A stretch of DNA of 64,000 nucleotides from Bacillus sp. Cs-700 (GCF_011082085.1 NZ_CP041063.1:1984001-2048000); one strand, 5' to 3'. Positions 17,894-27,210 are shown, counted from the stretch's first letter. Made by a program: numbers and translations. Notes: generated by a model not told the origin, from the letters alone.

Positions 17894-18670
17894 TTATTGA
17901 CCTGTAAAATAATTAACTAGATAATCCGCCCAAACCTGGTGCCCCTTTTTATTAGGTTCACTCTCTTCCGTCAAATATTCCTCCATCTTTTCACTATCCA
18001 GTTCCGGCCATTCCTTCCAATGATTTAGATAAAGATAATCATTGTCTTTAGCATATTTCTTTAATTGATCTACCTGGATAGGATAATATTTGGAGTCATA
18101 TAATGGGTTTGAAGGTTGTAGGATAATAATCATATCCTCATTCACATTTTCATAAGTGGAAATGATACTTGTAATAGCATCTAGTGAATCTTCAATACGA
18201 ATTTCTCCATTGTCCTTAAGGAGAAATGGTTCCAGTAGAAGGACATCAGGAGTCGTTTCTACTCCTTCTTCTCTTATTTTTCTCATAGCCTCTAATGAGT
18301 TTTTATCTCCGAGTGATCTTACATTAATGGAGAAAACTTTTTTCCCATAGCTTTCATCCAATTCGCTTTGCAAAATAGATGGCCAAGAATCATCACCATC
18401 AGAAGTAGCATCTGAACCGACTGCTGCGATAGTGATAGACTTATTTTCCGACACTTTTTTTTGTACCAATTCTTTTAATTCCTTTGAGAAATTGGACATA
18501 GCATCATCTAAGCTATTTCCTGCCTTCTCATTTGCTACCGTTGCCTTCTGAGTTTCCTTCGCATCAGCTTTAATACTCATCGTTTCTATCTTGTTCTCCC
18601 AGTGCATTTTGCCTAGTAAAATCCCACTTACACAAATAATAAATAAAAAGAGTAATAAAAACTTTTTCAT
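17894..18670 (-). CDS. membrane-anchored SGNH/GDSL hydrolase-like protein
   Basis: 258 residues with an uncleaved signal anchor or signal peptide at 1-21 and a linker to about residue 75, then an SGNH-like domain. The nucleophile block reads AAVGSDATSDGDDSWP with S86 in the usual place. The last block reads EESEPNKKGHQVWADYL, where the family normally has DxxHPNxxGH. The catalytic Asp and His positions of that block are therefore both Glu here. The protein may be inactive, use other residues, or bind polysaccharide without cutting it. It sits between the polysaccharide cluster and the wall-bound proteases, with its own terminator and an AGGGGGAAGG ribosome site. Confidence 0.7.
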   Translation of the reverse strand: MKKFLLLFLFIICVSGILLGKMHWENKIETMSIKADAKETQKATVANEKAGNSLDDAMSNFSKELKELVQKKVSENKSITIAAVGSDATSDGDDSWPSILQSELDESYGKKVFSINVRSLGDKNSLEAMRKIREEGVETTPDVLLLEPFLLKDNGEIRIEDSLDAITSIISTYENVNEDMIIILQPSNPLYDSKYYPIQVDQLKKYAKDNDYLYLNHWKEWPELDSEKMEEYLTEESEPNKKGHQVWADYLVNYFTGQ

Positions 18671-18815
18671 ACCTTCCCCCTAAAACCCCTTGATTAGCCA
18701 TTTTTTCTAATGGTTTCCTATTTATAAATTATATAGAAACCACTCATTAAAATAAACAGCATTCGACATGATTAAGACAAATTCATTTTATTTCTTTCAC
18801 AGTCTCTATTTAGCC

Positions 18816-18851
18816 AAAAAAAAGTAGCTTTGATCCGAAGATCAAAGCTAC
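18816..18851 (-). terminator. terminator of the large S8 protease gene
   Basis: An 11-bp perfect stem (18824-18834 with 18841-18851), a 6-nt loop and a T8 tail on the minus strand, 13 nt after the protease stop codon. Confidence 0.9.
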
Positions 18852-18863
18852 ACGTTCTTCCAA

Positions 18864-21800
18864 TTACTTGACTAACTTTTGCAACTCATCTTTCGCTACT
18901 TCACTTACTGCTCCATTTCCACCTAATACTTTCACAGATTTAATATCATTCGTATACAGATATTTTGTTAGGAAAGACTCAACTTCTGTTGGAACATCAT
19001 CTTTTTGAACAAGAACTAGCGTTCCTTTGTTCATAGATACGAGTGGTGCTGAAGAAAGTGCGTCAGGGAAAGTCTGACCACTTGCTACATATAAGGTATC
19101 CGTAGCGTCAGCAAACTCCTCTTGAATCGCTGCTAAAGTACCGTAACGATTTTTCCCTTTCAATCTCATCGTATCAAAAGCAATGCTTTCTACTTCATTA
19201 TAAACAGTGTCAGAAATTGCTCCTGTACCTCCAAGAACATACACAGCTTCACCTGTAAGAATTTCTTTTGCTTCTTTAGATAGTTTCTTTCCATCTGTAA
19301 GCACAATTGGCATTTGCATCTCGCCAGCAATACCAGCAGCGCTAAGTGCGTCTGCATAGTTCATACCAGTCGCAAGAAACACACCTTTTCCTACATAACC
19401 ATTCTTTTCTTGTAGGTGGTTTACAATGGCTAAGTTCGTATCGAAACGACTTTTACCAGATAATCGTTCAACATTTTTTGTGCTGATTCCAAGCTCAGCA
19501 AGTTGAAGAAGGACATCGTCGGATACAACACCTGTACCACCAACAATTACGGCATTTTCAGCACCTAGACGTGAGATTTCTAATCTAACCTTTTCTGACA
19601 GTTTCCCCTTAGGTCCTGCGAGAAGAACTGGTGCTTCATATGCACTTGCCAGTGGACCAGCTGATAAAGCATCTGGGAAGTCGTATCCAGTCGTGATGAC
19701 CACAGTTTTACTATCTTCCTCAGTGAAACCATCAGGATACATCTCTTTTGATACTTCAATAGCAGTCGCTTCTCGGTCTGAACCTTTGATGACATCCACT
19801 ACGCCGCCATCAACAGATACAGGTAGAATTGAAAGGACTTCGTCAGTAGCAGCATCCTTTAAGAATACGCCCGCTGTATAATCACCAGATGCATCTGGTG
19901 TTGTAATCTTCACATCGGTTTTAAGAGATTTCCCAATACCTAGATCGAAAGTTTTATTAGTAGCGGATAGTTCACCCAGACCTTCTTCACCAGGATTTAG
20001 AACTCGTTCTTCCGTTATTGTAAGATCAACTTCTGTTGCTTTTCCGTCACTAGACGAATAACCATAAACAGCTACCAAGTAAGTACCATCTTCTAGCGCT
20101 TTCACATTTACTTTTTCATCAGAAGAAGCATCACCTGAAGACGCTACTGGTACATACCCTTCTTTTGTTTTCTTATAAAATTCCAGATCAACGTCATCAA
20201 TTGGATTTTTCGGATTCGAAGTTGCTACCTCTAAAGAAATATTATTTTCGATTTCCAACTCTTCCAAATAATAATCGTTATATGGAACTTCAATGCGACT
20301 TTTATTTGATTCGGCTTTACTAAAATCGCCAGTTTCGATTTTTACTTTTTTAGCACCTGAAAGATAATTTTCGAATTTAACTTCTTTTGTTGTTTTTGTA
20401 CCTGGAGCGACAGAACCAAGGTCAACTTCGCCTGGAGTAGCTACAACCCCTTGTACAAAAGCTTCGAAATTAAATTTGTTTACTTCTTTACCTTCTTCAG
20501 GAGCAATCGTACCGTAGACCGCTACTTCCCATACACCCGCTTTAGGACTTTCAAAAACATTTTCTTCTACTTTAAGGGAAGAGGCTTCTGGTCCATAACC
20601 CGCATATCCTTGATACTCACTTACTTGCTTACCATCCGGATCATGTACGAACATTCTAACTCGACCTTGATATTCGCCATTTTCCTGAAGAGCAGAAAGG
20701 GCAAAACGGATTTCTTCCATTCCTGGTTTTACATCAAAGTAATAGTGTTCTGTTTTGGAAGATTGAACTTCTCCCTGATCACTAAAACGATATTTGTTTT
20801 CTGAAGTGAACTCTTCTCCAATAATAATCGTTTGATAAGAGCGCGCTTCAACATAAGCCGTCGCCTTATCATCAATTACTAGAGTTCCTTCGTTTCTACC
20901 AACCTGAAGCTGGTCCTTATCATAAGTAACAGTAATTTTCTCACTTTGACCTGCTTTTAGTGTGATCGACTTCTTAGATGGCGTAAACCAACTTTCACTC
21001 GGCTTAATTGTTAATTCTTTTGTTTCATTAGTAGGGTTTTCAATGAGAACTTCTACTTTATCAGGTACTTCTTGATTTCTTACGTAAAGCCCTGGACCAC
21101 CCGAAACTTTTTCACCGTGGTAAACTTGGACATTTACTTCTTTTACGTTATTAATAAAATTGTTTTTCAAATATTCATAGGCAGCAGGAATATCAATTAA
21201 ACCTGCACCTTGCTGTGAACGCTCATACCCTTCAAGTGGTTGAGCTGTTTGAATTAATGCCTCACGCGCTGATTCATAGTCAAAAGGAACCCTATCTTTT
21301 TCAGTAGCTTGTTTCAAAAGAGCAAGTGCGCCTGCTACGTAAGGTGCTGACATACTTGTACCTTGAAGTACTGCATAATTACCTAATTGTGCTGGATAAG
21401 AAGCATACGATGCTCCTGGCGCAACAATATCAGGTTTTTGCATACCATCTTCCCTCGGACCATTAGAAGAGAAGTACCAAAGCCCATCTCCTTCTTTTGG
21501 CGTACCATCAGCGTTCTTTCCAAACGGATAGGCATCATATTCGGTTGCCCACATTTCTTCATCCATGTGTGCACCTACAGAGATCGAAGCTGTACTCGTT
21601 CCTGGTGAACCTACTGAATCAGCCCCAGGTCCTTCGTTACCTGCTGACATAGCAAACATCGTACCGAATTCTTCAGATAATAGATCTGCTAACTCGTCAT
21701 CTGCATCTGTGCCGTCATTTAAGTCTGGTAAAGAACCTAGACTCATATTAACAACATCTGCGTCATACCCGCCTAGAGATTCTGGAAGGGCAGCATCTAC

Positions 21801-23030
21801 CATCGCTGACATGATGCTATAACTAGCTGCACCGCCTTCAGCTTTAAACACTTTAAGACCTACTAACTCAGCTCCTGGTGCAACGCCATCTTTGGCAATG
21901 GCTCCTGTTTCGTTCGATCTTGCTGGCCCATTAGCTGCTGTTATACCCGATACGTGAGTACCATGTCCATTGACATCAAAGAAAACATTCACAAATGGAT
22001 CCTCTGAATCTAGTGAATTGATGCGGAAGTTAGCTCCAACCAACTCATCCTCTACATTGACATCAAATGTACCAGCTTCATTGTTCGCATAAGGAATTTC
22101 ATCAGTGAAGTCCATGTCATTATCTTTATCAATGTAAACTTTATCATCAACCATTAAGACACCAAATTTATCAGCATCGTTACCTTCTACATCTTCATCA
22201 TGGTCTTCCGTCATTTCACCATCGGCATTTAGATCACCTGAATTCAGGTCAGGCGCCAGAAAGCCAAAATGATACTCGTCATCCGAGGCATCAATCCCGT
22301 TTGTCTTATATGTATCTTCTCCAACAGTAAAGGAATCCCCCTCATCAACTGTGTTGTCGAAAATCACATCGCCTTCAGCAAGTGGAACCTCTGAATCTCT
22401 TTCATTCGTTTGGTCTCCAATCGTGTAATCATGCACGCCGACAATTTTCGATTTACCAAAGTATCCCTCAGCTAGCTTTTCAGTGAAGGCTTCATGACCT
22501 GGGTCTGGACCAGAGTCAATAATAGCGACTCTCGTTCCTGAGCCATCATATTTATTATGAAATTCATCCACACCTGTTGCATCGTGTGTTTCTTCTGTTT
22601 TGGGGCCAACTACTTCCTCTGCAGCTTCATTAATAGGTGCTATTTCAGGGTCATCGAATGTCTTTTCCAATTCAACTGTTCCATTTTTACCAAGTGACGC
22701 TACGTCATCAAGCCCATAAACATCCATTACTTTATTTGTTGGAATTTCTGTTAAGTAGACATAGTTCTTATGGTTATCAATTACTTTAACACCCATTTTT
22801 TCAAGTTGCGAAGAAAGGTCTTTCTTTCCTTTTGTTACAACAATCAACTCTTGTACCGCCGCATCACTAAAAGCAAGAGCTGAAATCTCCTGTGAAATTG
22901 CTGGTTTAAACTTCTTTGTTTCTTGTAAGGCCGCTTCCGCTACATCAGGGTTGTATCCAACGTTAGAGAACGATGATGCCAACAAAGTCGCACCAGCAAA
23001 GACCGTAATAAACTTTTTCTTAAATGTCAT
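18864..23030 (-). CDS. wall-bound subtilisin-like serine protease with three CWB2 repeats and a large acidic insert
   Basis: 1388 residues. Signal peptide about 1-33, an inhibitor-I9-like propeptide (ELIVVTKGKKDL to about residue 120), then an S8 catalytic domain with D172 (IIDSGPDPGH), H356 (NGHGTHVSG), oxyanion N465 (SAGNEG) and S559 (GTSMSAPYVAG). The Asp-His gap is 184 residues against about 32 in subtilisin. It holds an Asp-rich insert with calcium-loop-like runs near 262-283 and 301-310. Beta-sandwich and PPC-like domains follow, and three cell-wall-binding type 2 repeats occupy about 1083-1388. It should be secreted and held at the wall. GGGGG precedes the start. Confidence 0.93.
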   Translation of the reverse strand: MTFKKKFITVFAGATLLASSFSNVGYNPDVAEAALQETKKFKPAISQEISALAFSDAAVQELIVVTKGKKDLSSQLEKMGVKVIDNHKNYVYLTEIPTNKVMDVYGLDDVASLGKNGTVELEKTFDDPEIAPINEAAEEVVGPKTEETHDATGVDEFHNKYDGSGTRVAIIDSGPDPGHEAFTEKLAEGYFGKSKIVGVHDYTIGDQTNERDSEVPLAEGDVIFDNTVDEGDSFTVGEDTYKTNGIDASDDEYHFGFLAPDLNSGDLNADGEMTEDHDEDVEGNDADKFGVLMVDDKVYIDKDNDMDFTDEIPYANNEAGTFDVNVEDELVGANFRINSLDSEDPFVNVFFDVNGHGTHVSGITAANGPARSNETGAIAKDGVAPGAELVGLKVFKAEGGAASYSIMSAMVDAALPESLGGYDADVVNMSLGSLPDLNDGTDADDELADLLSEEFGTMFAMSAGNEGPGADSVGSPGTSTASISVGAHMDEEMWATEYDAYPFGKNADGTPKEGDGLWYFSSNGPREDGMQKPDIVAPGASYASYPAQLGNYAVLQGTSMSAPYVAGALALLKQATEKDRVPFDYESAREALIQTAQPLEGYERSQQGAGLIDIPAAYEYLKNNFINNVKEVNVQVYHGEKVSGGPGLYVRNQEVPDKVEVLIENPTNETKELTIKPSESWFTPSKKSITLKAGQSEKITVTYDKDQLQVGRNEGTLVIDDKATAYVEARSYQTIIIGEEFTSENKYRFSDQGEVQSSKTEHYYFDVKPGMEEIRFALSALQENGEYQGRVRMFVHDPDGKQVSEYQGYAGYGPEASSLKVEENVFESPKAGVWEVAVYGTIAPEEGKEVNKFNFEAFVQGVVATPGEVDLGSVAPGTKTTKEVKFENYLSGAKKVKIETGDFSKAESNKSRIEVPYNDYYLEELEIENNISLEVATSNPKNPIDDVDLEFYKKTKEGYVPVASSGDASSDEKVNVKALEDGTYLVAVYGYSSSDGKATEVDLTITEERVLNPGEEGLGELSATNKTFDLGIGKSLKTDVKITTPDASGDYTAGVFLKDAATDEVLSILPVSVDGGVVDVIKGSDREATAIEVSKEMYPDGFTEEDSKTVVITTGYDFPDALSAGPLASAYEAPVLLAGPKGKLSEKVRLEISRLGAENAVIVGGTGVVSDDVLLQLAELGISTKNVERLSGKSRFDTNLAIVNHLQEKNGYVGKGVFLATGMNYADALSAAGIAGEMQMPIVLTDGKKLSKEAKEILTGEAVYVLGGTGAISDTVYNEVESIAFDTMRLKGKNRYGTLAAIQEEFADATDTLYVASGQTFPDALSSAPLVSMNKGTLVLVQKDDVPTEVESFLTKYLYTNDIKSVKVLGGNGAVSEVAKDELQKLVK

Positions 23031-23115
23031 CCGTATAATTCCCCCTATTAATATTATAACAGCGCTTCTAAAATATCCCTCCCCTGATTTATTTTAGAAA
23101 ATTTTCTGCATTTTC

Positions 23116-23144
23116 AGTTTAATCTTGTTTTTTATGTCCGTCAA
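23116..23144 (-). promoter_or_regulatory. candidate sigma-A promoter of the large protease gene
   Basis: TTGACG (complement of 23139-23144) and TAAACT (complement of 23116-23121) are separated by exactly 17 nt. The implied leader is about 80 nt. Confidence 0.5.
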
Positions 23145-23224
23145 CAAATAAATGTGTAATTTTTTACAAAATATATTAAACTATGACAATAGTTCTTATT
23201 GTTTTGTGAAAAAATACGGTAATA

Positions 23225-23256
23225 AAATAAAAAAGCTTCGAAGTTCATCGAAGCTA
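23225..23256 (-). terminator. terminator of the 682-residue S8 protease gene
   Basis: An 8-bp stem (23234-23241 with 23248-23255) overlapping the stop codon, followed on the minus strand by TTTTTTAT. Confidence 0.75.
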
Positions 23257-25302
23257 GTACAGTAGTTTTTCATCAATTTCCCATGCAATTCGGGGAGAAA
23301 CAGCACCATATCCTCCAAGGAAATGATAATCTTTGAATCCTTTATTACCTAAATAAGTCAATTCTTCATTCACAGTAGTTAGCATTTTTTGGGGATGAGT
23401 TAACATGACTGAGCTTTCTACTTTTGAAGCTAAGGCTCCTCCAACTAACGCATCGGGAAAGTTCGTACCAGTGGCAATATATAGCGCTTCTTCCTCTAAG
23501 CCAAACTGTTTCATAACCTTGTAGTTCGTTGCATAGCGATCTTCACCACTAATTCTATTATAAGGCGTTTTGAGAGAGTCCATCATTTCGTTAGAGATCA
23601 CCCCTGTACCACCGATCGCATAAGCATGACGTATTCCTTTAGAAGAGAGATAGGACTTCACAACCTCCGGTGCCTTGCTTTTTTGAACAAACAATACTGG
23701 GTAATCATATCTTCCAGCGTAAGGGGCAATAGAAAGGGCATCAGGAAAATCTTCTCCCGAAACGATCATTGCCTCATCTGTTCCAAAGGGAATAGCGTTA
23801 TTAATAGCAACTGCAGTAGCATATCGATCTTTTCCGGATAATCGAATTGTGTCAATACCTAATTGCTTTAATTCATTCTCTGCTATCTGGGATACAGCAC
23901 CAGATCCTCCTACAATAACAACGTGAGTAGCCTTTAGTCTCTTTAGTTCTTCTATATTAGCTTCTGCTAAAGCATTCGTTTGCTGAAGCAATATCGGCGC
24001 ATCAAGATAGGACGATAAAGGAGCCGCTGCTAAACTATCTGGAAAGGTTAAGCCACTTGCTAAAATCACGAACTTTCCATCTATGCTTTCACCATTTAAA
24101 GTAACCTGTTTTTGATTTAATCCTCCCCAACCGTGCTTAGAAACCGCAACAGCTGTGTGAACGGCCGTTTTGCCATAAATTCTATTTTTTGTTTCAACGT
24201 ATTCTAAAGCGGAAAAGACATTCAAGCGTCCACTTCCCATTCCTTCTAACTTGTTAGTTGGATCAGTACTAGAAGTAAGCACATCTTTTACCTGAGCACT
24301 CGTTAAAAATGGACTTTTTTGTAAAATCATGCTGGCTGCTGAGCTTACAAGCGCAGTGGACATACTCGTCCCACTATCCGTTTCGTATGAGTTAAGCCAC
24401 GTGCTATAAATATCCGTACCAGGCGTGTGAAGATCGATCTCTGCTCCCCAATTAGAGAATGAGGCTTTTTCATTCGTACCCGTTTGGGTTGATGCTACTG
24501 CGATCGTCGACTTATATGCGGCAGGATAAATAACCCGATTTTGATTATCATTTCCACCTGCTGCCACAACGGTTACCCCATTCTCAGCCGCCAGTTGAAT
24601 CACATCACTCATTGCTTTCATATTGCTGTATGTACCAAGACTTAAATTAATCACATCTGCTCCATGAGAAACGGCATATTCAATGCCTTGAATGACCGTG
24701 GACATTTGTCCTGTCGTACCTTCCATTACTTTAATCGGCATGATCTTGACCCCGCGTGATATAGAAGATATCCCCACTCCATTATTCGTTTCTGCGCCGA
24801 TCAAACCCGCAACGTGAGTACCGTGGCCATTTTCATCGTCTGGTGTTTTAGAAGGATTTACGAGATTAACTCCATTAGCAAGATTATTAGCTAAATCAGG
24901 ATGATCGAGATCGACACCTGTATCTAAAACGGCAACAGTGATTTCATCAGATCGTACATATTTCATCCATGCCTGCTCAACGGAAATTTCCGTAAAAGCG
25001 GACATTTGCTTTGTATAATAGGGATCATTTACAGGCGTTGAATCCATTAAATAAACAGGCACGTCTTCTTCAGCGTATTGCACATACGGTAGACTTTCCA
25101 ATTCTCTTATAAGCTTTTTACTTTCTGACTTCGGTACTTCAATCGTATCAAACTGACTGGAAATCGACTGAGTCTTCACTAGATCACTAGATTCTGAGTA
25201 TTTTACAATAACGTTAATCGTTTCTTCTGCTTCAACGTGTGGTGTAAAAAACGAAATCACGCACAATGTAAAAATAACAAGAAAAATGTTGCTCTTCTTC
25301 AA
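23254..25302 (-). CDS. wall-bound subtilisin-like serine protease with three CWB2 repeats
   Basis: 682 residues: signal peptide 1-25 (VEAEE cleavage region), an I9-type propeptide to about residue 85, and a compact S8 domain with D127 (AVLDTGVDLDHPD), H160 (NGHGTHVAG), oxyanion N251 and S313 (DSGTSMSTALVSSA). The Asp-His spacing of 33 is normal, unlike the next protease. Three CWB2 repeats from about residue 372 to the end carry FPDALS-, VGGTGAVS- and RYATA-type motifs. It should be extracellular and wall-attached. It begins at ATG 25302 after AGGGGGAAAAG. The neighbouring NprR-type regulator could control it, because NprR controls extracellular proteases in the Bacillus cereus group (inference). 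Confidence 0.93.
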   Translation of the reverse strand: MKKSNIFLVIFTLCVISFFTPHVEAEETINVIVKYSESSDLVKTQSISSQFDTIEVPKSESKKLIRELESLPYVQYAEEDVPVYLMDSTPVNDPYYTKQMSAFTEISVEQAWMKYVRSDEITVAVLDTGVDLDHPDLANNLANGVNLVNPSKTPDDENGHGTHVAGLIGAETNNGVGISSISRGVKIMPIKVMEGTTGQMSTVIQGIEYAVSHGADVINLSLGTYSNMKAMSDVIQLAAENGVTVVAAGGNDNQNRVIYPAAYKSTIAVASTQTGTNEKASFSNWGAEIDLHTPGTDIYSTWLNSYETDSGTSMSTALVSSAASMILQKSPFLTSAQVKDVLTSSTDPTNKLEGMGSGRLNVFSALEYVETKNRIYGKTAVHTAVAVSKHGWGGLNQKQVTLNGESIDGKFVILASGLTFPDSLAAAPLSSYLDAPILLQQTNALAEANIEELKRLKATHVVIVGGSGAVSQIAENELKQLGIDTIRLSGKDRYATAVAINNAIPFGTDEAMIVSGEDFPDALSIAPYAGRYDYPVLFVQKSKAPEVVKSYLSSKGIRHAYAIGGTGVISNEMMDSLKTPYNRISGEDRYATNYKVMKQFGLEEEALYIATGTNFPDALVGGALASKVESSVMLTHPQKMLTTVNEELTYLGNKGFKDYHFLGGYGAVSPRIAWEIDEKLLY

Positions 25303-25412
25303 TTCTTTTCCCCCTAAAGTTCCATGCTAGTTTTAGGATAATGAAAAGGCAGAAGAATTGAAAGGTATTAATGAGAAATTTTTGGAAGTTGCGCTGAGAG
25401 GTTAAAGAGGTT

Positions 25413-25586
25413 TTAACTTAGAGAGGATTGTGTTTCTTTCCTTACGTGGTCGTTTACCAATTGTTCATACGATGATTGAAGTAAAGCGTAGCGTTCTTCT
25501 AATAACGACTGTTCTTTTCTTAACGTGCCAACAATTTGAATCAAATTTGCAATTAAAATTTCTAAGTTTTTAAAACGATCTTCCAT
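25413..25586 (-). CDS. 57-residue coiled-coil protein, function unknown
   Basis: A short open frame with a strong GGAGGAGAAAA ribosome site and ATG 25586. The product begins MEDRFKNLEILIANLI and is helical throughout. It has heptad-like hydrophobic spacing at about residues 5-45 and a polar tail ending SSLS. No membrane helix or signal peptide is seen. It lies divergently from the NprR-type gene with a 204-bp shared control region that contains the TTGGGAAA inverted repeat, so it may share that regulation. I do not recognise the family. Confidence 0.6.
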   Translation of the reverse strand: MEDRFKNLEILIANLIQIVGTLRKEQSLLEERYALLQSSYEQLVNDHVRKETQSSLS

Positions 25587-25655
25587 TTTTCTCCTCCATC
25601 CTGTATGTTATAGTTAATATATACCATAAAGTATAGATCATTGCATTATTAAATA

Positions 25656-25715
25656 TTGGGAAACATTGTTCGGATTTAGCGTAATAACCATGCAAATTCT
25701 TTTTATATTTCCCAA
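25656..25715. promoter_or_regulatory. spaced inverted repeat TTGGGAAA-N44-TTTCCCAA, copy 1
   Basis: TTGGGAAA at 25656-25663 and its exact reverse complement at 25708-25715, with 44 nt between. It sits in the divergent control region of the 57-residue gene and the NprR-type gene. A -10-like TAAACT at 25750-25755 lacks a good -35, which suits an activator-dependent promoter. The same arrangement recurs at 33766-33825. Confidence 0.6.
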
Positions 25716-25790
25716 CCTCAAAACTATTCTCTTTTCTGAGAATTTTTAGTAAACTGTAATCAAATAGTTCTAGGAGAAAGGAAGCAAAGA

Positions 25791-27053
25791 ATGATTGGAG
25801 CAAAAATCCGATACTTCAGGCAGATGAAAGGCATCACGCAAGAACAACTCGCTTCCGGAATCTGTTCTATTCCGTATTTAAGTAAAATCGAACACGGTCT
25901 TGCCCAGCCAAGTGAAGAACTTGTTGGACATCTTTGTAAAGAGTTAGGCGTTTCTCTTGATCAGGTTGATGATGAGGATAAAATGAATAAACTTCACAAT
26001 GATCTAGACTCCTGGTACAAAGAAATGCGTCTAAGAAACTTTGATGAAGTTGTTAGTTACAAAAAGCTGATAGATGAAGAAATTGATGGCGTGGAAGATC
26101 CAGATATGCTCACGAAATATCTTCTTTTATCGTTTAGGTATCATATTTTATTTAGAGAAACTGATAAAGCAAATGATATTCTAGAGAGATTGTATCATGT
26201 ACAAGAAAGGCTATCTGAGCAACTTGAATTCTATTATTTTTACTTTTTAGGATTATATTACTACCAAAACAGTAAATTTAAAGAAGCTGGTGAACAGTAC
26301 AAAAAAGCTCATTTCCTTCTGACTTCGATGAAATCAAATTCTGCAGAATGGGCAGAATTTTATTATCAGCAAGCGCTTGTACACAATCGTCTTAGTCAAA
26401 TTACTTTATCTAATAACCTTGCAATAAAATGCCTCGAAATGTTTAATAAAGAATACAATTTCAAAAGAGCATCAGACACTGAAATTCTTTTAGGAGTAAA
26501 CAATAGAGTTATCTTAAATTATGGAGAAGCCGAACATCACTTTCAAAACGCACAAAAATATGCGGAATCTTTTAATGATAAACGACTTAAGAGTATTATT
26601 TATCATGACCTTGGTTATGTATACTCTTGCCAAAACGAATCGGATTTGGCTTTAAAATACTATCAATTAGCTTTGCAAAATAGTGAAGTGCACGAAATTG
26701 AAGATCGAGCCAAGACATTATATTTAATTGCTTCAGAGTATATTAAAAGTGGTAACTTTGATCTCGCTCGTAAATCAATTGATGATGGTATGGAGCTAGT
26801 TACCAAGACAGAGTACCTAGAATATATCCACCATTTTAAAATCTTGATTTTAAAACTTAGTAGCAAGCAGAGTGAAAATCAAGAGGTAATCCTTAAAGAT
26901 GCAGTTGAATACTTTGAGGAAAAAACACGTTGGTACTATGTTTCAGAGTACGGTGAAATGCTGGCAGACCATTATTTCAATAATGGCCAATATAAAAATT
27001 CAAGTTTTTATTTTAGGTTAGCGAACGATGCCAGGAAAAAAATCATGAATTAG
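25791..27053 (+). CDS. NprR-type (RNPP) HTH-TPR transcriptional regulator, putative peptide pheromone receptor
   Basis: 420 residues. Residues 5-60 form an XRE-type helix-turn-helix (ITQEQLASG ICSIPYLSKIEHG). Residues about 75-415 are all-helical tetratricopeptide-like repeats, as in FYYFYFLGLYYYQNSKFKEAGEQY and the DLGYVYSCQNESDLALKYYQLAL pair. The length matches NprR (about 420) and exceeds PlcR (about 285). The HTH excludes Rap phosphatases. RNPP proteins are cytosolic receptors that bind re-imported secreted peptides and then change DNA binding. The propeptide gene starts 14 bp downstream, as papR and nprX follow their receptors. The start has a strong AGGAGAAAGGAAG site. Confidence 0.9.
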   Translation: MIGAKIRYFRQMKGITQEQLASGICSIPYLSKIEHGLAQPSEELVGHLCKELGVSLDQVDDEDKMNKLHNDLDSWYKEMRLRNFDEVVSYKKLIDEEIDGVEDPDMLTKYLLLSFRYHILFRETDKANDILERLYHVQERLSEQLEFYYFYFLGLYYYQNSKFKEAGEQYKKAHFLLTSMKSNSAEWAEFYYQQALVHNRLSQITLSNNLAIKCLEMFNKEYNFKRASDTEILLGVNNRVILNYGEAEHHFQNAQKYAESFNDKRLKSIIYHDLGYVYSCQNESDLALKYYQLALQNSEVHEIEDRAKTLYLIASEYIKSGNFDLARKSIDDGMELVTKTEYLEYIHHFKILILKLSSKQSENQEVILKDAVEYFEEKTRWYYVSEYGEMLADHYFNNGQYKNSSFYFRLANDARKKIMN

Positions 27054-27067
27054 AAAGGGAGAAAAAC

Positions 27068-27205
27068 ATGAAAAAGTTAATTGTAAATGCACTACTTATT
27101 ACTAGCTTAGTAGGAGTTGTTACTCTAGGTAACCACGACAGAGTACCTGATTCTCACGACAGAGTACCTGACTCAAGCCCATCAAAAACTGAAATTCATA
27201 TCTAA
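27068..27205 (+). CDS. 45-residue secreted signalling propeptide with duplicated heptapeptide
   Basis: An ATG at 27068 with AAAGGGAG upstream opens a 45-codon frame, 14 bp after the receptor stop. Residues 1-20 form a lysine-started hydrophobic export signal (MKKLIVNALLITSLVGVV). The rest is polar. It holds two exact copies of HDRVPDS (residues 23-29 and 30-36) and ends SPSKTEIHI. The position, size and layout match Phr/NprX/PapR propeptides. The mature signal is probably a 5-8-residue piece of the DRVPDS unit after extracellular processing and oligopeptide-permease import (inference). A terminator follows at once, so receptor and peptide form a two-gene operon. Confidence 0.8.
   Translation: MKKLIVNALLITSLVGVVTLGNHDRVPDSHDRVPDSSPSKTEIHI
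27134..27175 (+). repeat. 21-nt tandem repeat inside the propeptide gene
   Basis: Two adjacent 21-nt units (27134-27154 and 27155-27175), both beginning CACGACAGAGTACCTGA. They encode the same heptapeptide and differ only at synonymous positions near the end, which suggests recent duplication with the peptide under selection. Confidence 0.85.
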
Positions 27206-27210
27206 TGCTC

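Noticed and set aside
20451-20804. 117-codon + frame within the large S8 protease gene
   Set aside because: Antisense to a conserved protease; Phe-rich product typical of a shadow of an acidic protein.
27134-27175. Tandem 21-nt repeat as a mini CRISPR or VNTR
   Set aside because: Two units without spacers, in frame with the propeptide; coding repeat is the better explanation.
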